Part shown: positions 43,148 through 52,146 of the stretch, piece after piece
Layout of the letters: each line of letters opens with the position of its first letter
Numbering within the stretch: the stretch's first letter is position 1
Source of the DNA: Cupriavidus numazuensis
GTDB lineage: Bacteria; Pseudomonadota; Gammaproteobacteria; Burkholderiales; Burkholderiaceae
Direction: 5' to 3'
Length of the DNA stretch: 64,000 nt
Assembly (NCBI RefSeq): GCF_905397435.1
Contig: NZ_CAJPVI010000035.1
Coordinates: forward strand, 37,689 to 101,688
Notes under the pieces: model-generated
The model's database searches: none
Seen by the model: the letters and a program-made list of their open reading frames with translations, nothing else
Told to the model about the DNA's origin: nothing
Made by a program: the position numbers and the translations under genes

Positions 43148-44542
43148 GTGTCCAGTCCCGCCCCCATCCAAGCCGCTTCCCAGCCAGCTTCCGCCCACGC
43201 CATGACCGCGCGCGAGCGCCGGGGCATGGCCGCCATCATGATTGCCGTGGCCCTGGCCACGCTGGACACGGCGATCGCCAACACCGCGCTGCCTTCGATC
43301 GCCGCGGATCTGCGCGCCACGCCGGCGGCGTCGGTGTGGGTGATCAATGCCTACCAGCTCGCCATGGTGGCGACCTTGCTGCCGTTCGCGGCGCTGGGCG
43401 GCATTCTTGGCCACCGGCGCATCTATATCGGCGGGGTAACGCTGTTCATCGCGGCTTCCGTCGTCTGCGCGCTGGCGTGGTCGCTGCCGTCGCTCGCGGC
43501 GGCGCGGGTGCTGCAGGGCATCGGCGCGAGCGCCATCATGAGCGTCAATACGGCGCTGATCAGCGCGATCTTTCCGATTCAGCGGCTCGGCCGCGGGGTA
43601 GGGCTCAATGCGTTGGTGGTGGGAGTATCGTTCGCGCTTGGACCGACCGTGGCGTCGGTGATCCTGTCCTTCGGCTCGTGGCCATGGCTGTTTGCCGTGA
43701 ACTTGCCGATTGGACTGCTCGCGCTCGGCATCGCGCGCGGCGCGCTGCCGCAGACGCCGCGCAGCCAGCATGGCTTTGATCGCGTGGCGGCGCTGCTGAA
43801 CGTCGTGGCATTCGCCGCGCTGATCTTCGCACTCGGCGAGGGCGCGCAGCGCGCACCGCTGGAGCAGTCGCTGGCGGCCGCGGCGATCTTCGTCGTCGCC
43901 TTCGGCCTGCTGCTGTGGCGCGAGCGCGGCCACCCGGCGCCGATGTTGCCCGTGGACCTGTTCCGCCGCTCGATGTTCGCGCTGTCGACGCTGACCGCGA
44001 TCTGCTCATTCGCCGCGCAAGGCCTCGCCTTCGTTTCACTGCCGTTCTATTTCCAGCATGTGCTCGGGCGCGGCCAGGTGGAAACGGGCTTCCTGCTGAC
44101 GCCATGGTCCGTTGTGGTCGCACTGATGGCGCCGATCGCGGGGCGCCTGTCCGATCGCTATCCGCCGGGCCTGCTCGGTGGCGTCGGGCTGGCTGTGATG
44201 AGCGTCGGCATGGCGTCGCTGGCGCTGATGCCGGCCAACCCGAGTACGCTGGAGATCGGCATCCGCATGTGCATCTGCGGTGCGGGCTTCGGCTTTTTCC
44301 AGTCGCCCAACCTGAAGGCGCTGATGGCCAGTGCACCGCGCGAGCGTAGCGGCGGTGCGAGCGGCGTGATTGCCACCGCGCGGCTGCTGGGCCAGGCCAC
44401 GGGCGCGGCGCTCGTCGCGCTGAGCTTTGGCCTCGCTGGCGACCATGGGCCCGGTCTGGCCCTTGCGCTGGGCGCCGGTTTTGCCGGCGTTGCGGCCATT
44501 GCCAGCGGCCTGCGGCTGGTGATGCCGGAAGTGAAGCACTGA
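43148..44542 (+). CDS. MFS transporter, DHA2 (14-TM drug:H+ antiporter-like)
   Basis: The 464-residue protein has the DHA2 start LATLDTAIANTALPSIAADL, the motif ARVLQGIGASAIM and about 13-14 membrane segments. Family members export drugs, dyes or acids by proton antiport. It starts at GTG 43148 or ATG 43202 (MTARERRGMA); the first leaves a Pro/Ala-rich leader without a clear ribosome site. It lies between the SDR gene and a TetR gene, either of whose regulators might control it. Confidence 0.87.
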   Translation: MSSPAPIQAASQPASAHAMTARERRGMAAIMIAVALATLDTAIANTALPSIAADLRATPAASVWVINAYQLAMVATLLPFAALGGILGHRRIYIGGVTLFIAASVVCALAWSLPSLAAARVLQGIGASAIMSVNTALISAIFPIQRLGRGVGLNALVVGVSFALGPTVASVILSFGSWPWLFAVNLPIGLLALGIARGALPQTPRSQHGFDRVAALLNVVAFAALIFALGEGAQRAPLEQSLAAAAIFVVAFGLLLWRERGHPAPMLPVDLFRRSMFALSTLTAICSFAAQGLAFVSLPFYFQHVLGRGQVETGFLLTPWSVVVALMAPIAGRLSDRYPPGLLGGVGLAVMSVGMASLALMPANPSTLEIGIRMCICGAGFGFFQSPNLKALMASAPRERSGGASGVIATARLLGQATGAALVALSFGLAGDHGPGLALALGAGFAGVAAIASGLRLVMPEVKH

Positions 44543-44574
44543 CCGCACGGTCGGCGGGAAGCCGAGCGGCTTGC

Positions 44575-44624
44575 GTTTTATATCGATCGATCTATAATCG
44601 GTTTCATATCGATTGATACAAAAC
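44575..44624. promoter_or_regulatory. Large inverted repeat and TATAAT upstream of a TetR gene
   Basis: GTTTTATATCGATCGAT (44575-44591) is matched at 15 of 17 positions by the complement of ATCGATTGATACAAAAC (44608-44624). TATAAT (44593-44598) lies between the arms. It also reads as a direct repeat of TATCGATCGAT and TATCGATTGAT. This is a likely autoregulatory TetR operator. Confidence 0.7.
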
Positions 44625-44634
44625 GGCATCCGCC

Positions 44635-45258
44635 ATGGCCAGACCCCGTAAATTCGACGAACAGACTGCGCTGACCGCTGCCCAGGACGCCTTCTGGGCG
44701 CGCGGCTACGAGGCCACGTCCACGCGCGACCTCACCAGCGCCATGGGCATGACCCAGCCCAGCCTCTACAACGCGTTCGGCGACAAGCGCTCGCTGTTCC
44801 TGCAGGCGCTGGATTTCTACCTGGACCACAACCTCCGCGAAAGGATTGCGCGCCTGAGCAAGCTGCCTTCGCCGGCGGCGGCCATCAGTGCATTCTTTGC
44901 GGAAAGCATCGCACGCTCGCTCGCGGACCCTGAGCACCGTGGCTGCCTGCTCGTGAACACGGCGCTGGAAGTCACGCCGCAGGAGCCGGAACTGCGGCAA
45001 AAGGTGTCGGAAGAGTTCGAGCGCATGCGCAACTTCTTCCGCGACAGCCTGGTTGCCGCACAAGCTTCCGGCGAAATCCCTGCTGCGGGGCCGGTTGAAG
45101 ACAACGCGTCGCAACTGCTGGCCCTGGTTCTCGGTGTGCGCGTACTGGCGCGCACGGCACCCGACCCGCAACTGCTCGAAAGCGTCGTACGGCCTGCGCT
45201 CGCATCACTGGGCCTGCCGCCGTTACCGCTTGCCCCTGCCACAGCTGGCACCGGCTGA
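44635..45258 (+). CDS. TetR-family regulator
   Basis: The 207-residue protein has the start MARPRKFDEQTALTAAQDAF and a helix-turn-helix with MTQPSLYNAFGDKRSLFLQA, typical of a large TetR subgroup that represses divergent or downstream oxidoreductase and transporter genes. The C-terminal domain includes the HRGCLLVNTALE block common in that group. An inverted repeat over a TATAAT box ends 10 bases before the ATG, so autorepression is likely. The downstream YbfB-like MFS, old yellow enzyme and VOC genes on the same strand are plausible targets. Confidence 0.9.
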   Translation: MARPRKFDEQTALTAAQDAFWARGYEATSTRDLTSAMGMTQPSLYNAFGDKRSLFLQALDFYLDHNLRERIARLSKLPSPAAAISAFFAESIARSLADPEHRGCLLVNTALEVTPQEPELRQKVSEEFERMRNFFRDSLVAAQASGEIPAAGPVEDNASQLLALVLGVRVLARTAPDPQLLESVVRPALASLGLPPLPLAPATAGTG

Positions 45259-45312
45259 TCCCCGCAGCACCGGCTGCATCGTCCCGATCCGTTCGCTGCT
45301 TCCGTTTCCGCA

Positions 45313-45340
45313 CGCCCCCGGCTTGCGGAGGGGGCGCCTT
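45313..45340 (+). terminator. Terminator-like hairpin after the TetR gene
   Basis: CGCCCCC (45313-45319) pairs with GGGGGCG (45330-45336), followed by CCTTT. The T-tail is weak. Confidence 0.5.
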
Positions 45341-45390
45341 TACGTCCGCGTTTTGCCGACACCCATGCGTGTCGTTTCCCGGAGTCCACC

Positions 45391-46620
45391 ATGTCACAAC
45401 CGCTCACCGCCAGACCCGGCACGGTCCCCCAGGTACCACTCGACGGCGCCGCCATCTATGCCGCGCTGGCGGGTCTTTGCGCCAGCCTCGTTGCCATCGG
45501 GCTGGCACGCTTTGCCTACACGCCGCTGATTCCAACGCTGATCCAGGCGCACTGGTTCACCGCAGCACAAGCCGTGACACTCGGCGCGGCCAATTTTGCG
45601 GGCTACCTCGCCGGAGCGATGCTCGGGCGGCCGTACGCCTCAGCGGTGTCGAACCGTACCGCGTTGCGCACACTGATGCTGGCCGCGAGCGTTGCATTCA
45701 TCGCGTGTGCATGGCCGTTGTCGGTGATCTGGTACTTCGCGTGGCGCTTTACCGCGGGCCTCGCCGGAGGCGCCATCATGGTGCTCGTGGCCACGTCGAT
45801 CCTGCCGCATATCCCGGCACCGCGGCGCGGGTTTGTCAGCGGCATGATCTTTCTCGGGCTTGGACTTGGCATTGCGGCTTCGGGCACGCTGGTGCCGTGG
45901 TTGCTGCAACTCGGCTTGCGCGAAACCTGGATCGGCCTGGGCCTGGTGTCGCTGGCGCTCACGCTGCTGAGCTGGTTCGGCTGGCCTGCGGCCGATACGC
46001 CAGCGCATCAGCCAGCGAATGCCTCGCGATCGACCGCAATCCCTGCAGGCATGCGTCGGCTCTACGCGCAGTACGCCCTCAACGCGCTGGGCCTGGTGCC
46101 TGTGATGCTGCTGCTGGTCGACTACATCGCGCGCGGACTCGGCCGGGGCAGCAGTATTGGTGCCGGCTACTGGGTGCTCTACGGCGTCGCTGCCATCGCC
46201 GGGCCGCCGCTGTGCGGGCTCATTGCGGATCGCATCGGCTTTCGCCTGGCGTATCGCGGCGCCATGCTGCTACAAGGCTTGGCGGTAGCGCTGCTTGCGG
46301 TGTCTGGACATGCGCTTGTCGTCGGCGTCGCGACGGTCATGCTCGGCGTATTCACGCCAGGCATCGCGCCGCTGGCGCTTGGCCGTATCCAGGAATTGAT
46401 TCCGCATGACCCTGCTGCGCAACGGGCTTCCTGGAGTCATGCGACCAGCGCATTCGCGCTGCTGCAGGCCTTGTCCGGCTACGGCTACTCCTGGCTGTTT
46501 GCGCATTCGGGCCAGCGCTACGCGCTGATCTTCGCTTGCGGCGCAGCGGCAATGGTGGTCGCCCTGGCGCTCGACTTCGGCGGCGCACGGCGGCAAGCGG
46601 CAAATTCCGCATCGGCCTAG
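45391..46620 (+). CDS. MFS transporter, YbfB/YjiJ family
   Basis: The 409-residue protein has 12 membrane segments and the MFS_4 (YbfB/YjiJ) start AGLCASLVAIGLARFAYTPL followed by a segment IPTLIQAHWFTAAQAVTLG, and GFVSGMIFLGLGLGIAASGT in the middle. The substrate of the family is unknown; export of small metabolites is often assumed. It lies between the TetR gene and an old yellow enzyme gene, all on one strand, which suggests a shared role in handling a reactive compound. Confidence 0.87.
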   Translation: MSQPLTARPGTVPQVPLDGAAIYAALAGLCASLVAIGLARFAYTPLIPTLIQAHWFTAAQAVTLGAANFAGYLAGAMLGRPYASAVSNRTALRTLMLAASVAFIACAWPLSVIWYFAWRFTAGLAGGAIMVLVATSILPHIPAPRRGFVSGMIFLGLGLGIAASGTLVPWLLQLGLRETWIGLGLVSLALTLLSWFGWPAADTPAHQPANASRSTAIPAGMRRLYAQYALNALGLVPVMLLLVDYIARGLGRGSSIGAGYWVLYGVAAIAGPPLCGLIADRIGFRLAYRGAMLLQGLAVALLAVSGHALVVGVATVMLGVFTPGIAPLALGRIQELIPHDPAAQRASWSHATSAFALLQALSGYGYSWLFAHSGQRYALIFACGAAAMVVALALDFGGARRQAANSASA

Positions 46621-46700
46621 AATCGAGCGGTTCACCCGTCGCATACGGTCCCCTCGGTGCGCCGACTCTGGTCCCCTGATTTGCAAGACAAGGTATTCGC

Positions 46701-47816
46701 ATGAGCCACCTGTTTGATCCTCTAGACATCGGCAATCTCACGCTGTCCAACCGCATCATCATTGCGCCCATGTGCCAGTACTCGGCGCAGGATGGCAATG
46801 CGGTCGACTGGCACATGATCCACCTCGGCTCGCTGGCGCTGTCCGGCGCGGGCATGCTGATCCTGGAAGCGACGGCGGTTTCCCCGGAAGGGCGCATCAC
46901 GGCAGGGGACCTCGGCCTCTATTCGGACGAGAACGAAGCCGCGCTCGGGCACGTGCTCAAGGCAATCCGCGCACACGCGCCGATCGCCGTGGCGATTCAG
47001 CTTGGACATGCCGGGCGCAAGGCGTCGAGCCAGGTGCCATGGGAGGGCGGCCAGCAGGTGCGACCCGATGCGCCGGGCGGCTGGCAGGCGGTTGCACCCT
47101 CGGCGGTGCCCCATGCCGAAGGCGAGGCGCGTCCCACCGCGCTCGACCGCGCCGGCATGGACAAGGTGCGCGACGACTTCGTGGCGGCGGCGGTACGAGC
47201 GGTCAGGCTCGGCATCCAGGGTATCGAGATTCACGCGGCACACGGCTACTTGCTGCACCAGTTCCTGTCGCCGCTGGCCAATCATCGCGACGACGAGTAC
47301 GGTGGCAGCCTAGAAAACCGCATGCGTTTCCCGATCGAGGTCTTCGACGCGGTGCGCGCGGCCGTGCCCGCGGACCGGCCGGTATGGATGCGCATCTCGG
47401 CCACGGACTGGGTGCCGGGAGGCTGGGATATCGAGGGCACGGTGGCGCTGTCGCAGGCGGTCAAGGCGCGAGGCTGCGCGGCGATCCATGTCACCACGGG
47501 CGGGGTTTCGCCGGCACAGGCGATCAAGCTCGGTCCGGGCTACCAGGTTCCGTATGCGCAGCGCGTGAAGGCAGAGGTGGGCCTGCCCACTATCGCCGTG
47601 GGCCTGATCACCGAACCGGAGCAGGCCGAGGCCATCATCACGGGCAACGAGGCCGACGCCGTCTCGCTGGCGCGCGCGATGCTCTACGATCCGCGCTGGC
47701 CGTGGCATGCCGCAGCGAAGCTCGGGGCTAGCGTGGCGGCGCCGAAACAGTACTGGCGTTCGCAGCCGCGCGAGTTGAAGGACCTGTTTTCCGGTGCGAA
47801 CTTCGGTCAGCGCTGA
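46701..47816 (+). CDS. Old yellow enzyme, YqjM/XenA-type ene-reductase
   Basis: The 371-residue protein is an FMN-dependent TIM-barrel ene-reductase. The thermophilic-like/YqjM class is shown by Cys25 in IIAPMCQYSAQDG, the H-x-x-H pair in IEIHAAHGYLLHQFLSP, DEYGGSLENRMRFP and the FMN-phosphate region ISVGLIT-like with SLARAMLYDPRWPW. It reduces activated C=C bonds or nitro compounds with NAD(P)H. Such enzymes often follow TetR-type sensors of electrophiles, which agrees with the TetR gene upstream. ACAAGGT precedes the ATG. Confidence 0.93.
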   Translation: MSHLFDPLDIGNLTLSNRIIIAPMCQYSAQDGNAVDWHMIHLGSLALSGAGMLILEATAVSPEGRITAGDLGLYSDENEAALGHVLKAIRAHAPIAVAIQLGHAGRKASSQVPWEGGQQVRPDAPGGWQAVAPSAVPHAEGEARPTALDRAGMDKVRDDFVAAAVRAVRLGIQGIEIHAAHGYLLHQFLSPLANHRDDEYGGSLENRMRFPIEVFDAVRAAVPADRPVWMRISATDWVPGGWDIEGTVALSQAVKARGCAAIHVTTGGVSPAQAIKLGPGYQVPYAQRVKAEVGLPTIAVGLITEPEQAEAIITGNEADAVSLARAMLYDPRWPWHAAAKLGASVAAPKQYWRSQPRELKDLFSGANFGQR

Positions 47817-47858
47817 ATTCGCGCTGCACCTTTTCACTCCCCAAGAGGAGGAGGGCCC

Positions 47859-48281
47859 ATGAAACCACGTGTCACGCTGATCACGCTGGGCGTCGATGAC
47901 CTGGAACGGTCGCTGCGCTTCTATCGCGACGGACTGGGCCTGCCGACGCAGGGCATCGTCGGCGAGCAATTCGAGCATGGCGCCGTGGCGTTCTTCGACC
48001 TGCAGCCGGGCCTCAAGCTTGCCATCTGGCCGCGTGCGAGCCTTGCGCATGACACCGGATTGCCGGTGTCCGTTCGCGCTGCGGCCGGGGCGTCTCTGGC
48101 CCACAACGTCGGCAGCCAGGCGGAGGCCGATGCGGTCATGCAGCAGGCCGCGGCGGCGGGCGCCACCATCGTCAAGCCCGCGCAGGCGACGTTCTGGGGC
48201 GGCTACGCCGGGTATTTCGCCGATCCGGACGGCCATCTCTGGGAAGTCGCCTGGAACCCGCAGATGCTGCCCGCAGACTGA
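47859..48281 (+). CDS. VOC-family (glyoxalase/bleomycin-resistance fold) protein
   Basis: The 140-residue protein is one VOC unit pair: PRVTLITLGVDDLERSLRFY at the start, GAVAFFDLQPGLKLAIW in the middle and YFADPDGHLWEVAWNP at the end, with the terminal Glu of the metal site present. Members isomerise, cleave or bind small molecules; no substrate can be named. AAGAGGAGG lies close ahead of the ATG. It follows the old yellow enzyme gene by 42 bases and may be in the same detoxification unit. Confidence 0.87.
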   Translation: MKPRVTLITLGVDDLERSLRFYRDGLGLPTQGIVGEQFEHGAVAFFDLQPGLKLAIWPRASLAHDTGLPVSVRAAAGASLAHNVGSQAEADAVMQQAAAAGATIVKPAQATFWGGYAGYFADPDGHLWEVAWNPQMLPAD

Positions 48282-48376
48282 TCATTCTTGCCAGAAGTGC
48301 GCGCGGGGTCGCGGCGCTGCCGCGCGCACTATAGTAGAAGCTGACCTGCAGGGCACATGGCCGGAGGGAAGGCACG

Positions 48377-48853
48377 ATGAAGGCATGCAAGACAACGCTG
48401 GGGCGGCATCGTCGCGTGGCGGCCATGGTACTGGCATCGGCCGTGCTGATGGGCATGGCCCCGTTCTCGTGGGCCCAGCTGGGCGACGTATTGAAGAATC
48501 CGTTGGGTGGCGGCGCGGACAGTGCAACCGGCGCGCTCGGAGGACTGGGCAGCGGTCTTTCGCTGCAGTCGCTGTCATCGGGCAGCATGGGCAATGTCAC
48601 GGGCCTGCTCGATTTCTGCATCAAGAACAATTACCTCGGCGCTGGCGGCGCGGGTTCCGTCAAGGACAAGCTGATGGACAAGCTTGGCGGGCCATCCAAG
48701 GCATCGACGGACAATGGCTACACCAGCGGCGCGCAAGGCATCCTGCAGGATGGCCATGGCAAGACGCTGGATCTGAGCGGTAGCGGCCTCAAGGCCAAAG
48801 CGACTGAACAGGTGTGCGAAAAGATACTTTCGCAGGGCAAGTCACTGCTGTGA
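48377..48853 (+). CDS. DUF2501 family secreted protein (YjjA-like)
   Basis: The 158-residue protein has a signal peptide (VLASAVLMGMAPFSWAQ) and the DUF2501 pattern: Gly/Ser/Leu-rich GALGGLGSGLSLQSLSSGS, the conserved NVTGLLDFCIKNNYLG and a C-terminal Cys in EQVCEKILSQGKSL. The two cysteines may form a disulphide. The function is unknown; the E. coli relative YjjA is periplasmic. It has no clear link to its neighbours. Confidence 0.85.
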   Translation: MKACKTTLGRHRRVAAMVLASAVLMGMAPFSWAQLGDVLKNPLGGGADSATGALGGLGSGLSLQSLSSGSMGNVTGLLDFCIKNNYLGAGGAGSVKDKLMDKLGGPSKASTDNGYTSGAQGILQDGHGKTLDLSGSGLKAKATEQVCEKILSQGKSLL

Positions 48854-49060
48854 TTTTGCGCAGCGCATCAAATTTTTAGTCCCTTTTCACCTGGTTTCGC
48901 AGGGATTTCCATGATTGCCACCTACCCGCGAAGTGGCGACCATGATTCACAACAGACAGCAAACGCATTGCGCCAGGGCGTCCCCCCAACAAAGCGGCCT
49001 GGCGGCAGCACGATGTAGACCTATAAAAACATCCGGGGCAAGACCCCACGGGAGACATCC

Positions 49061-49228
49061 ATGCAAGTCTATGACGGCCTCGTGTACCTGACTGCGATGG
49101 TGCTGGTGTGCTTGTATGTCTATCTTGGCGTGCTGACGCGCAGCACGGCGATCAGGCTGGGCTCCCCGGCCATCGTCGCGGTGCTGGTGCTGGTGTACTC
49201 CATGTCGCCAATGCACGCCGTGGGCTGA
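49061..49228 (+). CDS. Small two-segment membrane protein
   Basis: This 55-residue protein (MQVYDGLVYLTAMVLVCLYV at the start) has a membrane segment at about 7-25, a basic turn TRSTAIRLG and a second segment at about 36-47, ending SPMHAVG. ACGGGAGACATCC before the ATG is a good ribosome site, and the small hairpin GGGG-CAAGA-CCCC stands just ahead of it. I do not recognise a family. Codon use is typical of the neighbours, which supports a real gene. Confidence 0.6.
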   Translation: MQVYDGLVYLTAMVLVCLYVYLGVLTRSTAIRLGSPAIVAVLVLVYSMSPMHAVG

Positions 49229-50028
49229 GTGCCCGCGCGGCGGCCTGGTGGCCGCCACCAGGCCGCACAGGTGAGCAAAACGGATCCTCGCAGCACTGCG
49301 AGGTGCTGTGCTTGGTATGCGCTGCTGTACGCCGGCGTAACCTCGTTCGGGGGCTAGCCGCTCTTGGCATGCCTGCTGTTCGCTCCGATTACGACGCGCG
49401 CGCAGCGCAGCCGAAGGCGTCCCACCACTGCCGCTATTGAAACGCTGTACCCGAGTCCGTCTTGGGGATCGTCCAAAAGCCGTGCCGCGCGAGGCACAGG
49501 TTCTGACTCACATGGCGTAGCAGGTTGGAACGGCCGACCACCATCGCAGGCGTCCAAAGCCGTTTGAGCCACTGCCGCCGCGGAATTGATGGCCAGCGGC
49601 AACGACGCGCTTTTTGGTTACTTTTTGTCGCTCGGACAAAAAGTGACTCGCCGGCTACGCCGGCGAAACAGCCACGCCAGCAAAGAGCGACACCCCCAAC
49701 CCCAACCCCAAAACCCCCGCCGACCACACTATCGCCCCAGCGACGCCCGCCAAACCACAACAACTCCGCCCCAATAAAAATCCACAACAATTCGCGCAGC
49801 AAAACCCAAACCACCAGTCCCCCGCTCGCAAATTCGCTCGGCGAGCCATAAGGCATTCCCCGACATGCCCGGCAAATCGTCGGATACGACGAGTAACCCT
49901 CACCCGACCCTGTCCAGAATTTTTCCGAGACGGCCCGGCCAAGCGGTGTCGCCCCCGCGCGTCGCCCACAATCAATTTGCGCAAGCCCCGGGCCGGCTCT
50001 ACAAACAAGAAAACGGAGACAAGGACGA
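49229..50028. other. 800-base region without a convincing gene
   Basis: It holds a dispersed-repeat-like hairpin pair at 49622-49666, followed by about 170 bases very poor in G on the plus strand (49680-49850), rich in runs such as CCCCAACCCCAACCCC. Open frames here have repeat-derived or low-complexity products and were rejected. Confidence 0.6.
49622..49666. repeat. Burkholderiales-type extragenic double hairpin
   Basis: TTTTTGTC-GCTCG-GACAAAAA (49622-49642) is followed by TCGCCGGC-TAC-GCCGGCGA (49648-49666). The first, preceded by GGTTAC, is an element I recall as dispersed in Cupriavidus, Ralstonia and Burkholderia intergenic DNA. Either hairpin might end transcription. Confidence 0.6.
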
Positions 50029-51324
50029 ATGAGTGCAACGTATCAGCGGGGCCGTGCATGGGTGGTCACCGTGCTGCTATTCCTGTTCGTGGTGGTGAAC
50101 TTCCTCGACAAGATCAGCGTGGGGCTGCTTGCCGGCCCGATGATGGATGAACTCGGCCTCACGCCGGCGCAATTCGGGCTGGTCGGCAGCAGCTTCTTCT
50201 GGCTGTTCGCGGTGGCCGGCGTGGCCGGTGGCTTTATTGCCAACCGTGTGTCCTGCACGTTGCTGCTGTTGCTGATGGCCGTGGCATGGTCCCTGTTTCA
50301 GATTCCGCTGGCATGGTCGTCGAGCCTGGCCGTGCTGATCGCGGCGCGCGTGCTGCTGGGCATTGCCGAGGGGCCGTCGACCGCCATTGCCATCCATGCG
50401 GCCTACAAGTGGTTCCCCGATGATCGCCGCACGCTGCCCGTGGCGTTCTTTACGCAGGGCGGTGCCACGGGCCTGATCCTCGCCGGTATCACGATTCCAT
50501 CCATCACCGCGCACTGGGGCTGGCGCGCGAACTTCTACGTGCTGGCCGCGCTCGGCGCGGCCTGGGCGGTGCTGTGGCTGCTCTTCGGTGGCGAGGGCAA
50601 TGTCGAGCAGCCTTCGACGCAGGCAACCCCGCAACAGCGCGTTCCGTATCGGGCGCTGCTGGGCGATGCCACGGTATTGGGCTGCTTCCTGCTGCGCTTT
50701 GTGGCGTACTGGAGCCTGGCGCTGTCGCTGACGTGGTTCGCGGCCTACCTGCAGCGCGGGCTTGGTTTCGACCATGCCACGTCGGGCCGGCTGTTTGCGG
50801 TCATCATCGCCGTCAATATGCCGGTCACGATGGCGGTGGCGTGGTGGTCACAGCGCATGCTGCGCCGGGGCACGCCGTCGCGCATTGCCCGGGGCCGCCT
50901 GGCTGCGATGATGCTCGTGGGCGCCGGGGCTTGCCTGGCGGCGCTGGTGGCGCCGGGGCTGGACAACTGGCAGCGCGTGGCGCTGCTCGCGGCAAGCTGC
51001 GCGCTCGCACCGTCGATCTACTCGCTCGGGCCGGCCATGCTGGCTGAAGTGTGCCCGCCGGCGCAGCGCGGCGCGCTGCTGTCGATCGACGCTTCGATTT
51101 CATCGATCGCCGGCATCCTGGCGCCGCTGGTGACGGGCTATCTGGTGCAGAGCGCCACTGGGGCGCATGGTTACGAGACCGGCTTCGCCGTCTGCGGCGC
51201 GTTGATGATCGTTGGCGGGCTCGGTGGCGCCGCGCTGATCAATCCGGAGCGTTCGAAGCAGCGTGTCGCTGGTCTGCAGCAGCAAGGGGCAGCCGCGCCG
51301 GACGCGCGCGCCGCGCACGCCTGA
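50029..51324 (+). CDS. MFS transporter, anion:cation symporter (ACS) type
   Basis: The 431-residue protein has 12 membrane segments and ACS-family features: VVNFLDKISVGLLAGPMMDE, LGLTPAQFGLVGSSFFWLFA, ARVLLGIAEGPSTAIAIHAA with a following YKWFPDDRR, and a TM11-12 region with SSIAGILAPLVTGYLVQ. ACS members import sugar acids, phthalate-type aromatics or pantothenate; the substrate here is unknown. GGAGACAAGGACGA precedes the ATG. No catabolic genes accompany it. Confidence 0.88.
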   Translation: MSATYQRGRAWVVTVLLFLFVVVNFLDKISVGLLAGPMMDELGLTPAQFGLVGSSFFWLFAVAGVAGGFIANRVSCTLLLLLMAVAWSLFQIPLAWSSSLAVLIAARVLLGIAEGPSTAIAIHAAYKWFPDDRRTLPVAFFTQGGATGLILAGITIPSITAHWGWRANFYVLAALGAAWAVLWLLFGGEGNVEQPSTQATPQQRVPYRALLGDATVLGCFLLRFVAYWSLALSLTWFAAYLQRGLGFDHATSGRLFAVIIAVNMPVTMAVAWWSQRMLRRGTPSRIARGRLAAMMLVGAGACLAALVAPGLDNWQRVALLAASCALAPSIYSLGPAMLAEVCPPAQRGALLSIDASISSIAGILAPLVTGYLVQSATGAHGYETGFAVCGALMIVGGLGGAALINPERSKQRVAGLQQQGAAAPDARAAHA

Positions 51325-51399
51325 CGATAGCGGTCGCGCTCGCCGATATACTGCAGGCTTTGCCGGGCCATGCGGCCCGGACGCTCCGGAGCGTTCACG

Positions 51400-51837
51400 A
51401 TGATGCCTGCAGCTTCCAGCTGGTTCGCCTGGGCCGTGCTTTCCGCGATTTTCGCGGCCCTGACCGCGATCTTTGCCAAGGTCGGCCTTGCCGGCATCGA
51501 TTCAGACATGGCCACGCTGGTCCGCGTGGTGATCATCTTCGTCGTGCTCGCTGCGTTCGTGGTGGGCACCGGCAAGTGGATGGACCCATCGGCCTTCTCG
51601 GCCAGAAACTGGGTCTTCCTCACGTTGTCTGGGCTGGCCACGGGCGCCTCATGGGTGTGCTACTTCCGCGCGCTCAAGATCGGCGATGCGTCCAAGGTGG
51701 CCCCTGTCGACAAGTTCAGCCTGGTGCTGGTGGCACTGTTCGCCGTGCTGTTCCTTGGCGAACGGCCGGCGCCGCGTGAATGGCTCGGCATCGGCCTGGT
51801 CGCGGCCGGCGTGATCGTGCTGAGCCTGCGGCGCTAG
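51400..51837 (+). CDS. Single-domain EamA transporter
   Basis: The 145-residue protein is one EamA unit of five membrane helices: WFAWAVLSAIFAALTAIFAK, then VGLAGIDSDMATLVR, the SGLATGASWVCYFRALKIGD block, and PVDKFSLVLVALFAVLFLGE with a final helix. Half-size EamA proteins act as dimers that move small metabolites. The start was placed at 51400, where two ATG codons stand together after CGGAGCG; a start 10 codons earlier is possible. It converges with the DUF4242 gene 17 bases away. Confidence 0.82.
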   Translation: MMPAASSWFAWAVLSAIFAALTAIFAKVGLAGIDSDMATLVRVVIIFVVLAAFVVGTGKWMDPSAFSARNWVFLTLSGLATGASWVCYFRALKIGDASKVAPVDKFSLVLVALFAVLFLGERPAPREWLGIGLVAAGVIVLSLRR

Positions 51838-51854
51838 CGCGCGGCACGGTCGCG

Positions 51855-52103
51855 TCATTCCACGACATCGCCCACCCACACGCGGTCAAAGCTCGCCGCT
51901 GCTTCACGCTGGATCTTGCGGACCGTCTCGGCATCGGGCGCTTCGTACTCGCACACCATGCGCATGCGGTCCGCGGAGATCAGGCTGCGCCGCCACGCGA
52001 CGTTGTACAGCGCCAGGCAAGGCCGCTCGCGGTCGGCGACGATCTTCATGTCTTCATCGGACTGCGGCGTGGCAAAACTGCGTTCTACAACGATGCGGGA
52101 CAT
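51855..52103 (-). CDS. DUF4242 family protein (possible nickel-binding ferredoxin-fold protein)
   Basis: The 82-residue protein has the DUF4242 pattern: MSRIVVERSFATP at the start, ALYNVAWRRSLISADRMRMV with CEYEAPDAETVRKIQ after it, and DRVWVGDVVE at the end. The family has a ferredoxin-like fold; one Streptomyces member binds nickel. AAGGAGCCCGCC ahead of the ATG is a strong ribosome site. It follows the BTAD-AAA regulator gene by 43 bases on the same strand, so they are probably one transcript. Confidence 0.82.
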   Translation of the reverse strand: MSRIVVERSFATPQSDEDMKIVADRERPCLALYNVAWRRSLISADRMRMVCEYEAPDAETVRKIQREAAASFDRVWVGDVVE

Positions 52104-52146
52104 GGCGGGCTCCTTCTCGTGACATCCACTGCTTGATGCCTGCAGG

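Noticed and set aside
49434..50059. Minus-strand frames of 134-140 codons in the 800-base gap
   Set aside because: Their products come from the dispersed hairpin repeat and the C/A-rich tract; such repeat-derived frames are a known source of false genes.
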